Shown here in pieces: positions 8,701-17,184 of a stretch of DNA of 64,000 nucleotides. The notes below the pieces were generated by a model. The model did not search any database. It had not been told where the DNA came from and was given only the letters and a program-made list of their open reading frames with translations. The stretch comes from JBHYGK01 sp051859045 (lineage in GTDB: Bacteria; Pseudomonadota; Gammaproteobacteria; Xanthomonadales; Xanthomonadaceae), in NCBI GenBank assembly GCA_051859045.1, contig JBHYGK010000034.1, positions 62,001 to 126,000 of the forward strand. The letters are read 5' to 3'. The translations under genes were made by a program, and so were the position numbers. Position 1 is the first letter of the stretch, and each line of letters begins with the position of its first letter.

Positions 8701-9522
8701 ATGTCCACGCTCCGCACGCTCGCACCTGCGCTCACGCTCGCCCTCGCCCTGGCCAGCTCCGCGACGGCGCCCGCCTCGGCCAAGACCCCGCCCCCGGCGG
8801 CCCCGACCATCGATGACGCGGCCCTGCGCGAGGCCGAGCGGATGGGCCGCCGGGCCTTCGCCCACGACATGGCCACCGCGCGCGCCACCGACGCCTTGCT
8901 CCGCGGCCACCCGCTGGGCCGCGACCCGCGGCTGCGCGGCTGGGTGACGCGCGAGGTGGGCGACGCCATCGCCGTGACGATCCTCGGCGAGGTCGGCGAC
9001 GACGCGCCGATGGCGATGGCGCGCGCCACCATCGCGCCCGACGGGCGCGTCGTGGGCGCACTGGAGCGGCCAGCCGAGCCCGCGCCGCTGGACGCGTTCG
9101 AGGCCGAGGCGGCCCGGGCCCGCGCTTATGCGCTGGACCTGCCGCTGGAGCGCTGCGGCGCCAGCTACAACACCGTGGTGCTGCCGGTCGACGGCGCGCC
9201 GGGACGCTGGACGGTCTACCTGTTCCCCGGCTCCTCGCGCATGGACCAGGTGCCGCTGGGCGGCAGCCACCGCGTGCAGGTCGACCTCGCCGCCGGCACC
9301 CACGAGGCGCGCGCCTACACCCGCACCTGCATCGTGCTCGACAACCGCCCGGACCTGGTGGCGATGATGGTCACCCACCTGCTCGACCCGCAGCCCACCG
9401 ACGCCCACGTCTACTGGAACCTGTGGGCGCGCAAGCCGCTGTTCGTCGCCGCCGGTGCGCGCCCCTGGTCGATCACGGACGGCATCATCGAACCCATCGA
9501 GCGCGGCGCGCCGTCGCCCTGA
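8701..9522 (+). CDS. exported hypothetical protein
   Basis: This 273-residue protein has a cleavable signal peptide (about residues 1-27, ending PASA). The mature part includes helix-forming EAERMGRRAFAHDMATARA, a central block with two Cys (RCGASYN and RTCIVL) that may pair, and a C-terminal TDAHVYWNLWARKPLFV motif. The latter looks conserved-protein-like, but I cannot name a family. The ATG at 8701 is preferred over an in-frame ATG at 8689 because a GGAG sequence lies between them and the signal peptide follows directly. It is probably periplasmic. Confidence 0.66.
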   Translation: MSTLRTLAPALTLALALASSATAPASAKTPPPAAPTIDDAALREAERMGRRAFAHDMATARATDALLRGHPLGRDPRLRGWVTREVGDAIAVTILGEVGDDAPMAMARATIAPDGRVVGALERPAEPAPLDAFEAEAARARAYALDLPLERCGASYNTVVLPVDGAPGRWTVYLFPGSSRMDQVPLGGSHRVQVDLAAGTHEARAYTRTCIVLDNRPDLVAMMVTHLLDPQPTDAHVYWNLWARKPLFVAAGARPWSITDGIIEPIERGAPSP

Positions 9523-9568
9523 CCCCCGCGACGCCTCCGCCACCCCACGCCACCTCCACGACGACGCC

Positions 9569-10024
9569 ATGACCGCCTACACGCCTCCCTCCCGCCGCGG
9601 CGACCACCACACCGCGCCCAGCCGCTTGCCGCTGGCCTTGCTGCTCAGCCTCGTCGTCGCCGTGCTGGCGCTGGGCCTCGTCTACCGCCAGGCCTACAAC
9701 ATGGTCGGCCAGCAGCGGGTCGACGCGCTGCACCAGATCCTCCGCGATGACGTGCCGCGCTACGGCCAGTTCCCGCAGAACGGCGACACGTTCCGCACGG
9801 CGTTCTTCGGCTGGCTGCCGGGGCCGTCGTACGGCTACCTGGCCATCGCCGGCAACGACTGCATCGTCTGGTACGACACGTGGCTGTTCGACCACCGCGT
9901 CGAGCGCCTGTGCAGCGAGCGCGTGCCCGGCGAGGGCCCGTCGCCGCCGTGGATGGACCCGCACCGCCCCGAGCGCGACATGCCCGAGGTGATCCACGAC
10001 ATGCCTGCGGAGACCGCCCGATGA
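9569..10024 (+). CDS. membrane-anchored hypothetical protein
   Basis: The 151-residue product has a polar N-terminus and one TM helix (about residues 22-43). A soluble domain follows with FRTAFFGWLPGPSYGYLAIAGNDC and a tail rich in Pro and Asp. Its stop overlaps the start of the following broken DUF2314 gene (ATGA at 10021). No family is recognised; the helix suggests anchoring with an extracytoplasmic domain. Confidence 0.6.
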   Translation: MTAYTPPSRRGDHHTAPSRLPLALLLSLVVAVLALGLVYRQAYNMVGQQRVDALHQILRDDVPRYGQFPQNGDTFRTAFFGWLPGPSYGYLAIAGNDCIVWYDTWLFDHRVERLCSERVPGEGPSPPWMDPHRPERDMPEVIHDMPAETAR

Positions 10025-10406
10025 GCGCGCGCGCCCTGGCCGTCCTGGCGCTGGCGCTCGCCGCCGGCCACCGCCGCACCAGACGGGGTTCTCGCTGAAG
10101 GTCGGGCTCGCGCAGGGCGAGGTGGTGGAGTACGTCTGGCTGCGCGACATCGCCACCGCCGACGGACAGGCCTTCGAGGGTCGGATCGTCAACGCGCCGA
10201 GGCTGGTGACGAACGCCCGGATGGGCCAGCGCCACCGCTTCGAGCGCGACGAGATCGTCGACTGGATGTGGGTCGACCAGGCCTCGCGGCGGATCGTCGG
10301 CAACGTCACCGCCTGCGCACTGCTCTCGCACGAGGCGCCGTCGGACGCGCGCGCGGCCATCAAGCAGCTGCGCCTGGACTGCGACTGGCTGCAGGCCGGC
10401 CCCTGA
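10021..10406 (+). pseudogene. frameshifted/deleted exported DUF2314 gene
   Basis: From the ATG at 10021, one frame encodes a hydrophobic signal sequence (MSARALAVLALALAAG) and then stops at 10096-10098. A second frame, open from before 10071 to the TGA at 10404-10406, encodes a clear DUF2314 domain: HQTGFSLKVGLAQGEVVEYV, then an EIVDWMWVD motif. The two halves overlap out of frame by a shift of two bases. The signal runs almost directly into the core strand, so the roughly 30-residue N-terminal helix usual in this family is missing. A small deletion that also broke the frame explains both facts. An assembly error would explain the shift but not the missing segment. Confidence 0.7.
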
Positions 10407-10505
10407 CCGCGGCGCCCGCCCGGCGCGGATGACGGCTGGCGCGGCCGGTCATGCGTCTGTCATGCGGGCATGGAAGCGTCATCGCACACCTCCCTGGGAG
10501 TCCCG

Positions 10506-10844
10506 ATGGATCCGCTGCTCGTCGCCCTGCTGCTGCTCACGCTGGCATTGAACCTGGCCGCCAGCGTCCTCGTGCTTCGCGCCACCGGCCTCTCCGGCGG
10601 CCAGCGGGCACGCCGCTTCGCGCTGGTGTGGCTGCTGCCGGTGCTAGGCGCGATCGTCTGCCTCGCCGGCGCTTCCATCCGCGGCCCGCGGGGCGACGCG
10701 CGGCGGGCACGCGGCGGGGACGGGGCATGGATCGCGGCGAGCGACGGCGGCGGCGCTGCCCGCGCCAAGGGCCACGGCTCGCACGACGCCCACGACGGCA
10801 GCGGTGACGGCGGCGCGGGGGACGGCGGCGGCGGCGGGGACTGA
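10506..10844 (+). CDS. two-TM protein with Gly/His/Asp-rich tail
   Basis: This 112-residue protein has two hydrophobic helices (about residues 3-22 and 36-57) separated by a short basic loop. From about residue 60 it becomes a low-complexity tail very rich in Gly, Asp, His and Ala, including KGHGSHDAHDGSGDGG and ending GGGGGD. GGGAG about 6 bases upstream of the ATG is the ribosome binding site. A His/Asp/Gly tail could bind divalent metal, but that is inference. It could also be a repeat-expanded disordered segment without function. Confidence 0.6.
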   Translation: MDPLLVALLLLTLALNLAASVLVLRATGLSGGQRARRFALVWLLPVLGAIVCLAGASIRGPRGDARRARGGDGAWIAASDGGGAARAKGHGSHDAHDGSGDGGAGDGGGGGD

Positions 10845-10902
10845 TCGCGGCGGCGGCCGCGACGTGGCATCGTTCGCGCCACCGCCCGTGCCGGACCCAC
10901 CC

Positions 10903-11271
10903 ATGCCCGCCTCCGACGTCACGACCTTCCTCGACGACCTGCGCCTGGCCGGCGACGGCCCGCACGCGCTGGTGCTGGCGGTGCGCGCGCTGGTGCACGC
11001 GACGCTGCCGGAGGTCACCGAGCAGGTGAAGTACGGCGGGCTGATGGTCGCCTCCGGGGGCACCTGGTTCGGCGGGGTGTTCGCCTACCGCGCGCACGTG
11101 TCGCTGGAGTTCGGGCGAGGCGCGGCGATCGCCGACCCGTTCGGCCACCTCGAGGGCGCCGGCAAGGGCCGCCGCCACCTCAAGCTGCGCGAGCCCGGCG
11201 ACCTCGCCGCCAAGCGCGTGGCCGACTACCTTCCGCTGGCCCTCGCCGCGGCCGCCAGCCCGGAGGCCTGA
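10903..11271 (+). CDS. DUF1801 (YdhG-like) protein
   Basis: The 122-residue product matches DUF1801. It starts with a helix ending VRALVHATLPEVTEQVKYG, has a central strand WFGGVFAYRAHVSLEF, and finishes with GKGRRHLKLREPGDLAAKRV. Length and motif order fit the family, whose members are small cytosolic alpha/beta proteins of unknown role. It is followed after three bases by a membrane-protein gene in the same direction. Confidence 0.82.
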   Translation: MPASDVTTFLDDLRLAGDGPHALVLAVRALVHATLPEVTEQVKYGGLMVASGGTWFGGVFAYRAHVSLEFGRGAAIADPFGHLEGAGKGRRHLKLREPGDLAAKRVADYLPLALAAAASPEA

Positions 11272-11274
11272 ACC

Positions 11275-11706
11275 ATGCGCACCGTCGGACGCTTCGTCCT
11301 CGCCCTGCTCGCCGGCCTCGTGCTGGGCAGCGTCGTCAACATGGCGCTGGTGATGGCCGGCCACGCGCTGCTGCCGCTGCCCGCGGGCACCGACCCCAAC
11401 GACCCGGCCAGCCTGGCCGCGGTGATGCCCACGCTGGGGCCCGCGCACTTCGCGTTCCCGTGGCTGGCGCACGCGCTCGGCACCTTCGCCGGCGCGCTGG
11501 TGGCGGCGCTGATCAGCAGCCCGGGCCGCACGGCCGCGGCCTGGACGGTGGGCGCGCTGTTCGCCTGCGGCGGCATCGCGGCCGCGCTGATGATCCCCGC
11601 GCCGGCCTGGTTCCTCGCCGCCGACCTGCTGCTGGCCTACGGGCCGATGGCCTGGCTGGCGATCCGGCTGGCCGGGCGGCTGCGCGGCGGCGCGCGCGCG
11701 GCGTGA
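11275..11706 (+). CDS. four-TM membrane protein
   Basis: This 143-residue protein has about four TM helices (residues 7-29, 58-78, 85-103 and 108-127), a small periplasmic loop rich in Pro and Asp, and a short basic tail. It resembles small uncharacterised xanthomonad inner-membrane proteins. Its stop overlaps the GTG of the next gene. Function is unknown. Confidence 0.66.
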   Translation: MRTVGRFVLALLAGLVLGSVVNMALVMAGHALLPLPAGTDPNDPASLAAVMPTLGPAHFAFPWLAHALGTFAGALVAALISSPGRTAAAWTVGALFACGGIAAALMIPAPAWFLAADLLLAYGPMAWLAIRLAGRLRGGARAA

Positions 11707-12140
11707 GGCCCTCGGCGCGCGACCTGGTGCTGTTCTCGCCCGTCGAGGGCCGCGTGCTGGCGCAGGGCGCGCCGGTGCCCGGCGTGCGGGTGGAGCGCGA
11801 GGCGGTGTTCGGCTGGACCCGCGAGCGCATCGTCGATGCCGTGCTGACCGACGCCGACGGGCGCTTCGCCTTCGACGCGCTGCTGCGCCGGAACTGGCTG
11901 GCGCGCTGGCTGCCGCACCAGCCGAACGTGCGCCAGACCCTCACCCTCGCCCATGCCGGCCGCACCTGGGCGGCCTGGCAGTACCACAAGTCCAACTACC
12001 GGCTGCACGGCGAATGCGAGGGCCGGCCGCTGCGGCTGCTGTGCCGCCTCGAGGCTCCGCAGGCGCACAGCGGCGAGATGTACGGCATCGCGCGCTTCGA
12101 CGACCCCCCTTCCACCACCACGACGCAGGCCTCCGCATGA
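11703..12140 (+). CDS. DUF6795-like beta-sandwich protein
   Basis: The GTG start overlaps the preceding TGA (GTGA). The 145-residue protein has the pattern of a carboxypeptidase-regulatory-like/DUF6795 fold: FSPVEGRVLAQGAPVPGVRV, then DAVLTDADGRFAFDALLRR, then a C-terminal strand region with Trp and two Cys (GECEG and LLCRL). No signal peptide is visible. These domains bind or present surfaces and are not catalytic. The family name is my best match and is less certain than the fold. Confidence 0.65.
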   Translation: MRPSARDLVLFSPVEGRVLAQGAPVPGVRVEREAVFGWTRERIVDAVLTDADGRFAFDALLRRNWLARWLPHQPNVRQTLTLAHAGRTWAAWQYHKSNYRLHGECEGRPLRLLCRLEAPQAHSGEMYGIARFDDPPSTTTTQASA

Positions 12141-12406
12141 CCCTCACCTGGCGCGGCCACGGGTACCTCGGCTTCATGCTGCCGCTGGCGCTGATGGCGC
12201 TGGCGATCATCGCCACCGACCTCAACGACTTCAACGCGATGCGCGTGGCCTTCGTGGTCTCGGGCCTGGCCACGTGGTTCATCGGCGTGCGCCTCAACGC
12301 CGAGGGCCCGGCCGCCGACGGCCGCGCGCCGCACCTGACCTTCGGCCAGCCGCTGCAGTACGCGGCCTGGGTGTCGGGCGTCTGCTTCGTGCTCACGCTG
12401 CTGTGA
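12137..12406 (+). CDS. small three-TM membrane protein
   Basis: The ATG overlaps the preceding stop (ATGA). The 89-residue product has hydrophobic helices at about residues 9-27, 36-50 and 70-88 and a small polar loop. No family is recognised. It ends the coupled series that starts with the membrane protein at 11275. Confidence 0.62.
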   Translation: MTLTWRGHGYLGFMLPLALMALAIIATDLNDFNAMRVAFVVSGLATWFIGVRLNAEGPAADGRAPHLTFGQPLQYAAWVSGVCFVLTLL

Positions 12407-12431
12407 GCGCCACCGCGCGCCGCACCGCCCG

Positions 12432-12944
12432 ATGATGTTCGACGCCCTGCGCCGCCTGTTCGCCCGCTCCGCCGCCGCGCCTCGCCACAGCGGCCGGATC
12501 GCGCTGCGCACCGGCAGCGTCGTCACCGAGATCGGGCCGGGCGCGATCCTGCACGCGCTGTGCTCCACCATCGCCACGCGGCTCGAGCCCGGCGGCTGGG
12601 GCTCGCGCTTCCCGCGGGTGATGGGCGCGCTTTACGCGGGCCAGCTGCCGGCCGCCGAGGCGCCCGAGGCGCTGCGCGAGGCGCGCGAGATCGCGGCGCT
12701 GCTCGCGGCCGTGCCGGTGGAGGCGATCACCTGGGACGCCGACCGGCCCGGCGACGCGCCGCCCGCGGCCTACGTGCCGATGCCCGGCGCGCGCTCGGCC
12801 GCGACCTGGTTCCGCACCGTCAACGGCCGCGACCTGCTGCGCGACGGGCTGATCGACGCGCTGGAGAGCGCGGTCGAGTTCGGCCACGCGGTCGAGGTCA
12901 TCCCCTTCGACGGCCCGGCCGACGCGTTCCGGCCGGCGCGCTGA
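12432..12944 (+). CDS. Imm70-like immunity family protein
   Basis: This 170-residue soluble protein contains GSVVTEIGPGAILHALCSTI, then RLEPGGWGSRFPRVMGALYA, and then helices with EALREAREIAALLAAVP and a TWDAD segment. The order 'EIG...STI...LEP.GWGSRFP..M..LY.G.L...WD' is that of the Imm70 family, which protects against polymorphic toxins. No cognate toxin gene is adjacent. Two convergent phosphohydrolase genes follow after 8 bases. The family is assigned from memory of the pattern; the immunity function is inference. Confidence 0.68.
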   Translation: MMFDALRRLFARSAAAPRHSGRIALRTGSVVTEIGPGAILHALCSTIATRLEPGGWGSRFPRVMGALYAGQLPAAEAPEALREAREIAALLAAVPVEAITWDADRPGDAPPAAYVPMPGARSAATWFRTVNGRDLLRDGLIDALESAVEFGHAVEVIPFDGPADAFRPAR

Positions 12945-12952
12945 GGCGCGGC

Positions 12953-13891
12953 TCAGCCGCGCGCGCCATCGCCTTCGCCCAGCGCGTCGCGCACCGCCAC
13001 CGCGGTGCCGGGGAAGTCGCAGAACAGGCCGTCGAGGCCCAGCGCGATCGCGGCGCGCAGCTCGTCGGCGATCGAGGCGAAGCCCGGCGCCACGGCGTCG
13101 TCGCGGAAGGTGTAGGCGTCCACGCGCAGCTCGGCGTCGTGGGCGGCGGCCACCAGGCCGCTGTCGCGGCCCTGCGCGTCCACCAGCAGGCGCTTGGACG
13201 GGCCCAGGCCGGTGAGCCAGTCGCCGTCGCTGGCGATCACCGCGCGCCAGTCCTCGCCGTCCTCGAGCAGGCGCACGCAGGGCAGGCCCAGCGCCTCGTG
13301 GATGCGCCTGAGCGGGGCGGTCTCGAAGCACTGCACGCGGATGCCCACGCCCGGCGGCAGCGTGGCCAGCTCGCGCAGGAACAGCGGCACCGGGTCGAGG
13401 CCGGCGGCGGCCAGCGCGGCGGGATGCTTGAGCTCGGGGTACAGCCGCACCGGCACGCCGCGCGCGGCGGCGGCCGCGGCGGCCCAGTCGAGCATCGCGC
13501 GGAAGCTCGGCGGCGCTTCGCCGCCGTCGTGCGTGGCCGCGCGGCCGGGGAAGGCCTGGCGCACGCGCAGCTGGGCGATCTCGGCGGCGTCGAGGTCGAT
13601 CGTCCACCAGGCCTCGGCGGGCGCGCCGGTGGCGGCCTCGGCGGGCGTGAGCACGCGGCGGCGCGCGGCGAACGCCGGGCGCGTGGCGATGTCGGTGCTG
13701 CCGTCCAGCCAGGGCTCGTGGCGGCAGTGCAGCACGCCGTCGCGCGAGGGCACCAGGTCGGGTTCGACCACGTCGGCGCCCTGCGCCAGGGCGAGCGCGT
13801 AGCCGGCCAGCGAGTGCTCGGGCCGCAGGCCGCTGGCGCCGCGGTGGGCGATGATCTCGGGGCGGGTGCCTTCCAGGGTGCGCCAGGCCAT
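12953..13891 (-). CDS. glycerophosphodiester phosphodiesterase
   Basis: This 312-residue GDPD-family TIM barrel has IIAHRGASGLRPEHS (the general acid/base HR pair), VVEPDLVPSRDG with metal-binding Glu and Asp, and CRHEPWLDGSTDI. It ends with GLDGLFCDFPGTAV. It hydrolyses glycerophosphodiesters to glycerol-3-phosphate and an alcohol. No signal peptide is seen, so it is probably cytosolic (UgpQ-like), although the length is closer to larger bacterial members. Its ATG overlaps the stop of the upstream calcineurin-type phosphatase gene (ATGA at 13889-13893), so the two phosphoester hydrolases are co-expressed. Confidence 0.88.
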   Translation of the reverse strand: MAWRTLEGTRPEIIAHRGASGLRPEHSLAGYALALAQGADVVEPDLVPSRDGVLHCRHEPWLDGSTDIATRPAFAARRRVLTPAEAATGAPAEAWWTIDLDAAEIAQLRVRQAFPGRAATHDGGEAPPSFRAMLDWAAAAAAARGVPVRLYPELKHPAALAAAGLDPVPLFLRELATLPPGVGIRVQCFETAPLRRIHEALGLPCVRLLEDGEDWRAVIASDGDWLTGLGPSKRLLVDAQGRDSGLVAAAHDAELRVDAYTFRDDAVAPGFASIADELRAAIALGLDGLFCDFPGTAVAVRDALGEGDGARG

Positions 13892-15657
13892 CAGCGGTCT
13901 CCATCACGGGTGGGGGCGTCGCCGGCCAGCGTGGCCGCGCCCTGCGGCGCTGGCTCGGGCCGGTCGACGAGGGTGTAGCTGGCGCGGGCGCGCTGCTCGC
14001 CCTGCCAGCGGTCGAAGGCGCGCACCTCCACCACGTGCTCGCCGGCGGCGAGGTCGGTGGGCAGCGCGAAGCGCCACAGGTGCGGCGAGGGCTCGGCCTC
14101 GCTGAGCGGGTCGATCGCGCGCAGCGCGTCGGCCTGGCGATCGCGCAGGTTCTCGGCCAGCACGCCGGGGTCCGGGCCGGCGATGCGCGCCATCGGCACC
14201 CAGTCGCCGGCCGCGCCCTCGTCGCCCAGCGGCCACACGCGGGCCTCGACGCGGGTGCCGTCCTCGCCCATCCAGACGTTCGCGTACAGCGCCTGCGCGG
14301 GATAGGCGCCGCGGCGCAGCACGCGCGGGGCGTCGAGCGCCATCGCCTGGCCGGGCGCGCGCGCCGCGAACCAGCGCAGCGCGTAGCGCCCGTCGGCCTC
14401 GATGCGCAGGCGCGCGTGGCCGATCGGGGTGCCGTCGGCCATCGTCGAGAGCGGGATGCCCGCGGCGTCCAGCGGGCCGGTCCAGTAGCTGCCGCAGGTG
14501 GCGCCCACGTTGAACTCGTGCAGCGGCGTCGCGCCGGTCCAGCCGCTGTCGGCGCCGTGGTGGACGTGGCGCTGGGCGTGCGCATGCGCGCTCAGCACCA
14601 GCACGTTCGGGAAGGGCGCGAGCAGGGCGAACAAGCGCTGGCGGTCGGCGTGGCGGAAGGTCTCGCGGCCGGGCGCGGCGTCGAACAGCGGGATGTGCAG
14701 CATCAGCACCACGAGGTCGTCGCGGGCGTCCGGGGCGGCCCGCAGCGCGCCGAGGTAGGCGTCGAGGAAGGCGAACTGGTCCTCGCGCAGGCCGCCGATG
14801 TAGGCCGGGCGCTGGCCGGGCCGGTAGATCACGTCGTCGAGCGCGATGAAGCGCGCGCCGGGCGCCTCCCAGGCCAGGGTGTCGGGGCCCATCTCGCGGC
14901 GGAAGGTGTCGAGCGAATGCCAGTCGTCGGGCGCGTCGAAGTCGAGGTCGTGGTTGCCCGGCACGTGGATCCAGGGCGTGCGCAGCGTGGCCATCACGCG
15001 GCGGATCGCGGGGTAGAGCTCGAGCGTGTCGTCGACGATATCGCCCAGGCTCACGCCCAGCGCGGGCACCGGCTGGCCGGCGGCGCGCGCGGCGTCGAGC
15101 TCGGCGGCCAGCGGGCCGACGATGGCGCGCTCGAAGTAGCCCACCTCGGTGAGCGAGCTCGGCTGCGGGTCGCCGAACACCAGCACCTCGAGCGGGCCGT
15201 CGGCGGCGGGCGATCGCTGCAGCGGGAAGTCGTGGCAGGCGGGGTTGGCGGCGGGCAGGCCGCCATGGCGCAGCGCGGGACCGCCGCCATGCTGCTGGTT
15301 GCGCCAGAGCGCGGGCAGGCCGTGGGCGTTCATCGGCGCCTGCCAGCCCGCGGGCTGGATCACGAAGGTGCTGCGGCCCTCGCGCCAGTCCAGCGCATAG
15401 CGGCCCTGGGCGTCGGTGGTGGCGATGCGCTCGCCGTCGCTGACGCGCACGCCGGCCAGGCCGGGCTCGGCGGCATCGCGCTGGCCGTCGCCGTCGAGGT
15501 CATGGAACACGGTGCCGGCGTTGCAGGGCGGCGGCAGCGCGCGGGCCGGCGCGGAGGCCAGCAGGCCGACGGCGGTGGCCGCGGCGAGCAGGACCGGCGC
15601 GAGGCCGACGGCGACGGAGGACGGGCGGAGCGGACGCGGCGGGGTCGGCAGGGGCAT
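13891..15657 (-). CDS. secreted calcineurin-like metallophosphoesterase with N- and C-terminal accessory domains
   Basis: This 588-residue protein has a signal peptide (about residues 1-40). An SdrD-B/MetallophosN-type domain follows (about 48-110, with FHDLDGDGQRDAAEPGL and ATTDAQGRYALDW). The catalytic domain carries Asp163 in VFGDPQ, Asp206 in SLGDIVDD, GNHD at 234-237, the LMLHIPL His and AHAHAQRH. A C-terminal MetallophosC-like domain runs from about 395 to 570. It is probably periplasmic and acts on an extracellular phosphodiester. It precedes the GDPD gene in a coupled pair, so both may salvage phosphate or glycerol phosphate. The substrate is not known. Confidence 0.87.
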   Translation of the reverse strand: MPLPTPPRPLRPSSVAVGLAPVLLAAATAVGLLASAPARALPPPCNAGTVFHDLDGDGQRDAAEPGLAGVRVSDGERIATTDAQGRYALDWREGRSTFVIQPAGWQAPMNAHGLPALWRNQQHGGGPALRHGGLPAANPACHDFPLQRSPAADGPLEVLVFGDPQPSSLTEVGYFERAIVGPLAAELDAARAAGQPVPALGVSLGDIVDDTLELYPAIRRVMATLRTPWIHVPGNHDLDFDAPDDWHSLDTFRREMGPDTLAWEAPGARFIALDDVIYRPGQRPAYIGGLREDQFAFLDAYLGALRAAPDARDDLVVLMLHIPLFDAAPGRETFRHADRQRLFALLAPFPNVLVLSAHAHAQRHVHHGADSGWTGATPLHEFNVGATCGSYWTGPLDAAGIPLSTMADGTPIGHARLRIEADGRYALRWFAARAPGQAMALDAPRVLRRGAYPAQALYANVWMGEDGTRVEARVWPLGDEGAAGDWVPMARIAGPDPGVLAENLRDRQADALRAIDPLSEAEPSPHLWRFALPTDLAAGEHVVEVRAFDRWQGEQRARASYTLVDRPEPAPQGAATLAGDAPTRDGDR

Positions 15658-15776
15658 CGGGGCGGATCAGGCGGGACCAGCGCCGATGATGCGCGGCGCC
15701 GATGACAGGCGCCAGACGGCGGCTCGCCCTCGCCCTCGCCTGCCGCCGCGCAGCCCTGCCCGCCCCGGCGCCCGCC

Positions 15777-16418
15777 TCAGCCGCCGTGGCGCTGGCGCAG
15801 CACCGCCACCGCGTCCGCCAGCGACAGCCCGCGGGCGCGCAGCAGCACGATCAGGTGGTACAGCAGGTCGGCGGCCTCGCCCAGCAGCGCGGGCTCGTCC
15901 TGGGCCACCGCGGCCAGCGCGCTCTCGACGCCCTCCTCGCCGACCTTCTGAGCGATCCGGCGCACGCCCGACTCGAACAGCTTGGTGGTGTAGCTGCCGG
16001 CCGGCCGCTCGGCCTCGCGCCGGCGCACCAGCGCGTCGAGCTCGGCCAGGAAGTCGGCCGGGGCGGACGGGAAGCAGCTCTCGCGCTTGAGGTGGCAGGT
16101 CGGGCCCGCCGGGTGGGCCTGCACCAGCAGGGTGTCGGCGTCGCAGTCGGCCTCGATCGAGACCAGCCGCAGCACGTCGCCGCTGGTCTCGCCCTTGGTC
16201 CACGCGCGGCCCTTGGAGCGGCTGAAGAAGGTCACCAGGCCGGTGTCGAGCGTGGCCTGCACCGCGGCGGCGTCCATGTAGCCCAGCATCAGCACGCGGC
16301 CGTTGGCGGCGTCCTGGACGATGGCGGGCAGCAGGCCGCCCTGCTTGGCGAAATCGAGCGAGGCGATATCCAGCGCCGCCACGGAGGCGGCGGTGGTGGA
16401 GGCGTTGGAGTCAGGCAC
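15777..16418 (-). CDS. hisI: bifunctional phosphoribosyl-AMP cyclohydrolase / phosphoribosyl-ATP pyrophosphatase
   Basis: This 213-residue HisIE performs steps 2 and 3 of histidine biosynthesis. The HisI part (about residues 15-115) has SRSKGRAWTKGETSG, the metal-binding DCDADTLL and the GPTCH zinc-site Cys/His. The HisE part (about 122-213) has TTKLFESGVRRIAQKVGEEG followed by EAADLLYHLIVLL. The GTG at 16416-16418 is used; it lies within the last codons of hisF, overlapping by 8 bases. It is the last gene of the his operon. Confidence 0.96.
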   Translation of the reverse strand: MPDSNASTTAASVAALDIASLDFAKQGGLLPAIVQDAANGRVLMLGYMDAAAVQATLDTGLVTFFSRSKGRAWTKGETSGDVLRLVSIEADCDADTLLVQAHPAGPTCHLKRESCFPSAPADFLAELDALVRRREAERPAGSYTTKLFESGVRRIAQKVGEEGVESALAAVAQDEPALLGEAADLLYHLIVLLRARGLSLADAVAVLRQRHGG

Positions 16419-17184
16419 GGCGCACCTCGATGCCCGCCGCGGCGAGCTGGTCCTTGAGTTCGGGGATCCGGAGTTCGCCGGAGTGGAAGACGCTGGCCGC
16501 CAGCGCGGCGTCGACGTCGGCGTCGCGGAAGGCCGCGACGAAGTGCTCCGGCGTGCCCGCGCCGCCGCTGGCCACCAGCGGCACCGGGCACACCGCGCGG
16601 GCGGCGCGCAGCTGCTCGAGGTCGTAGCCGGCGCGCACGCCGTCGGTGCCCATGCAGTTGAGCACCACCTCGCCCGCGCCCAGCGCCACGCCCTCGGCGA
16701 TCCAGTCGAGCGTGCGCTTGCGCAGCGCCACGGTCTTGCTGGGGTCGCCGGTGTACTGGCGCACGCGCCACTCGCCGTCGGGATCCCTCAGCGAGTCCAC
16801 GCCCAGCACCACGCACTGCACGCCGAAGGCCGACGCGAGTTCGCTGATCAGGGCCGGGCGCTCGAGCGCCGGCGAGTTCACCGACACCTTGTCGGCGCCG
16901 GCGTGCAGGATGGCGCGCGCGTCGTCCACCGAGCGGATGCCGCCGGCCACGCAGAACGGGATGTCGATCAGCCGCGCCACGCGCTCGACCCAGGCGCGGT
17001 CGACGCTGCGCCCCTCGGGGCTGGCGGTGATGTCGTAGAACACCAGCTCGTCGGCGCCCGCGTCGCGGTAGCGCAGGGCCAGGTCCTCGATCGCGCCCAT
17101 CACCACGTGGTCGCGGAAGCGCACGCCCTTGACCACCTGGCCGTCGCGCACGTCGAGGCAGGGGATGATCCGGCGGCTCAGCAT
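16411..17184 (-). CDS. hisF: imidazole glycerol phosphate synthase cyclase subunit
   Basis: This 257-residue TIM barrel has catalytic Asp11 in IIPCLDVRDG and the second Asp in VLNCMGTDGVRAGYD. Phosphate-binding segments include VAGGIRS and VASGGAG. It forms the heterodimer with HisH that turns PRFAR plus ammonia into imidazole glycerol phosphate and AICAR. The ATG at 17184 overlaps the hisA stop by 7 bases. A longer open frame upstream is not protein-like. Confidence 0.97.
   Translation of the reverse strand: MLSRRIIPCLDVRDGQVVKGVRFRDHVVMGAIEDLALRYRDAGADELVFYDITASPEGRSVDRAWVERVARLIDIPFCVAGGIRSVDDARAILHAGADKVSVNSPALERPALISELASAFGVQCVVLGVDSLRDPDGEWRVRQYTGDPSKTVALRKRTLDWIAEGVALGAGEVVLNCMGTDGVRAGYDLEQLRAARAVCPVPLVASGGAGTPEHFVAAFRDADVDAALAASVFHSGELRIPELKDQLAAAGIEVRRA

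Noticed and set aside
7369..9570. Minus-strand open frame of 733 codons
   Set aside because: Covers four plus-strand genes with convincing starts and motifs, and its own sequence is low-complexity.
13891..15705. Plus-strand open frame opposite the calcineurin-type gene
   Set aside because: Shadow of the conserved metallophosphoesterase; composition is Ala/Gly/Arg/Val/His-rich without motifs.
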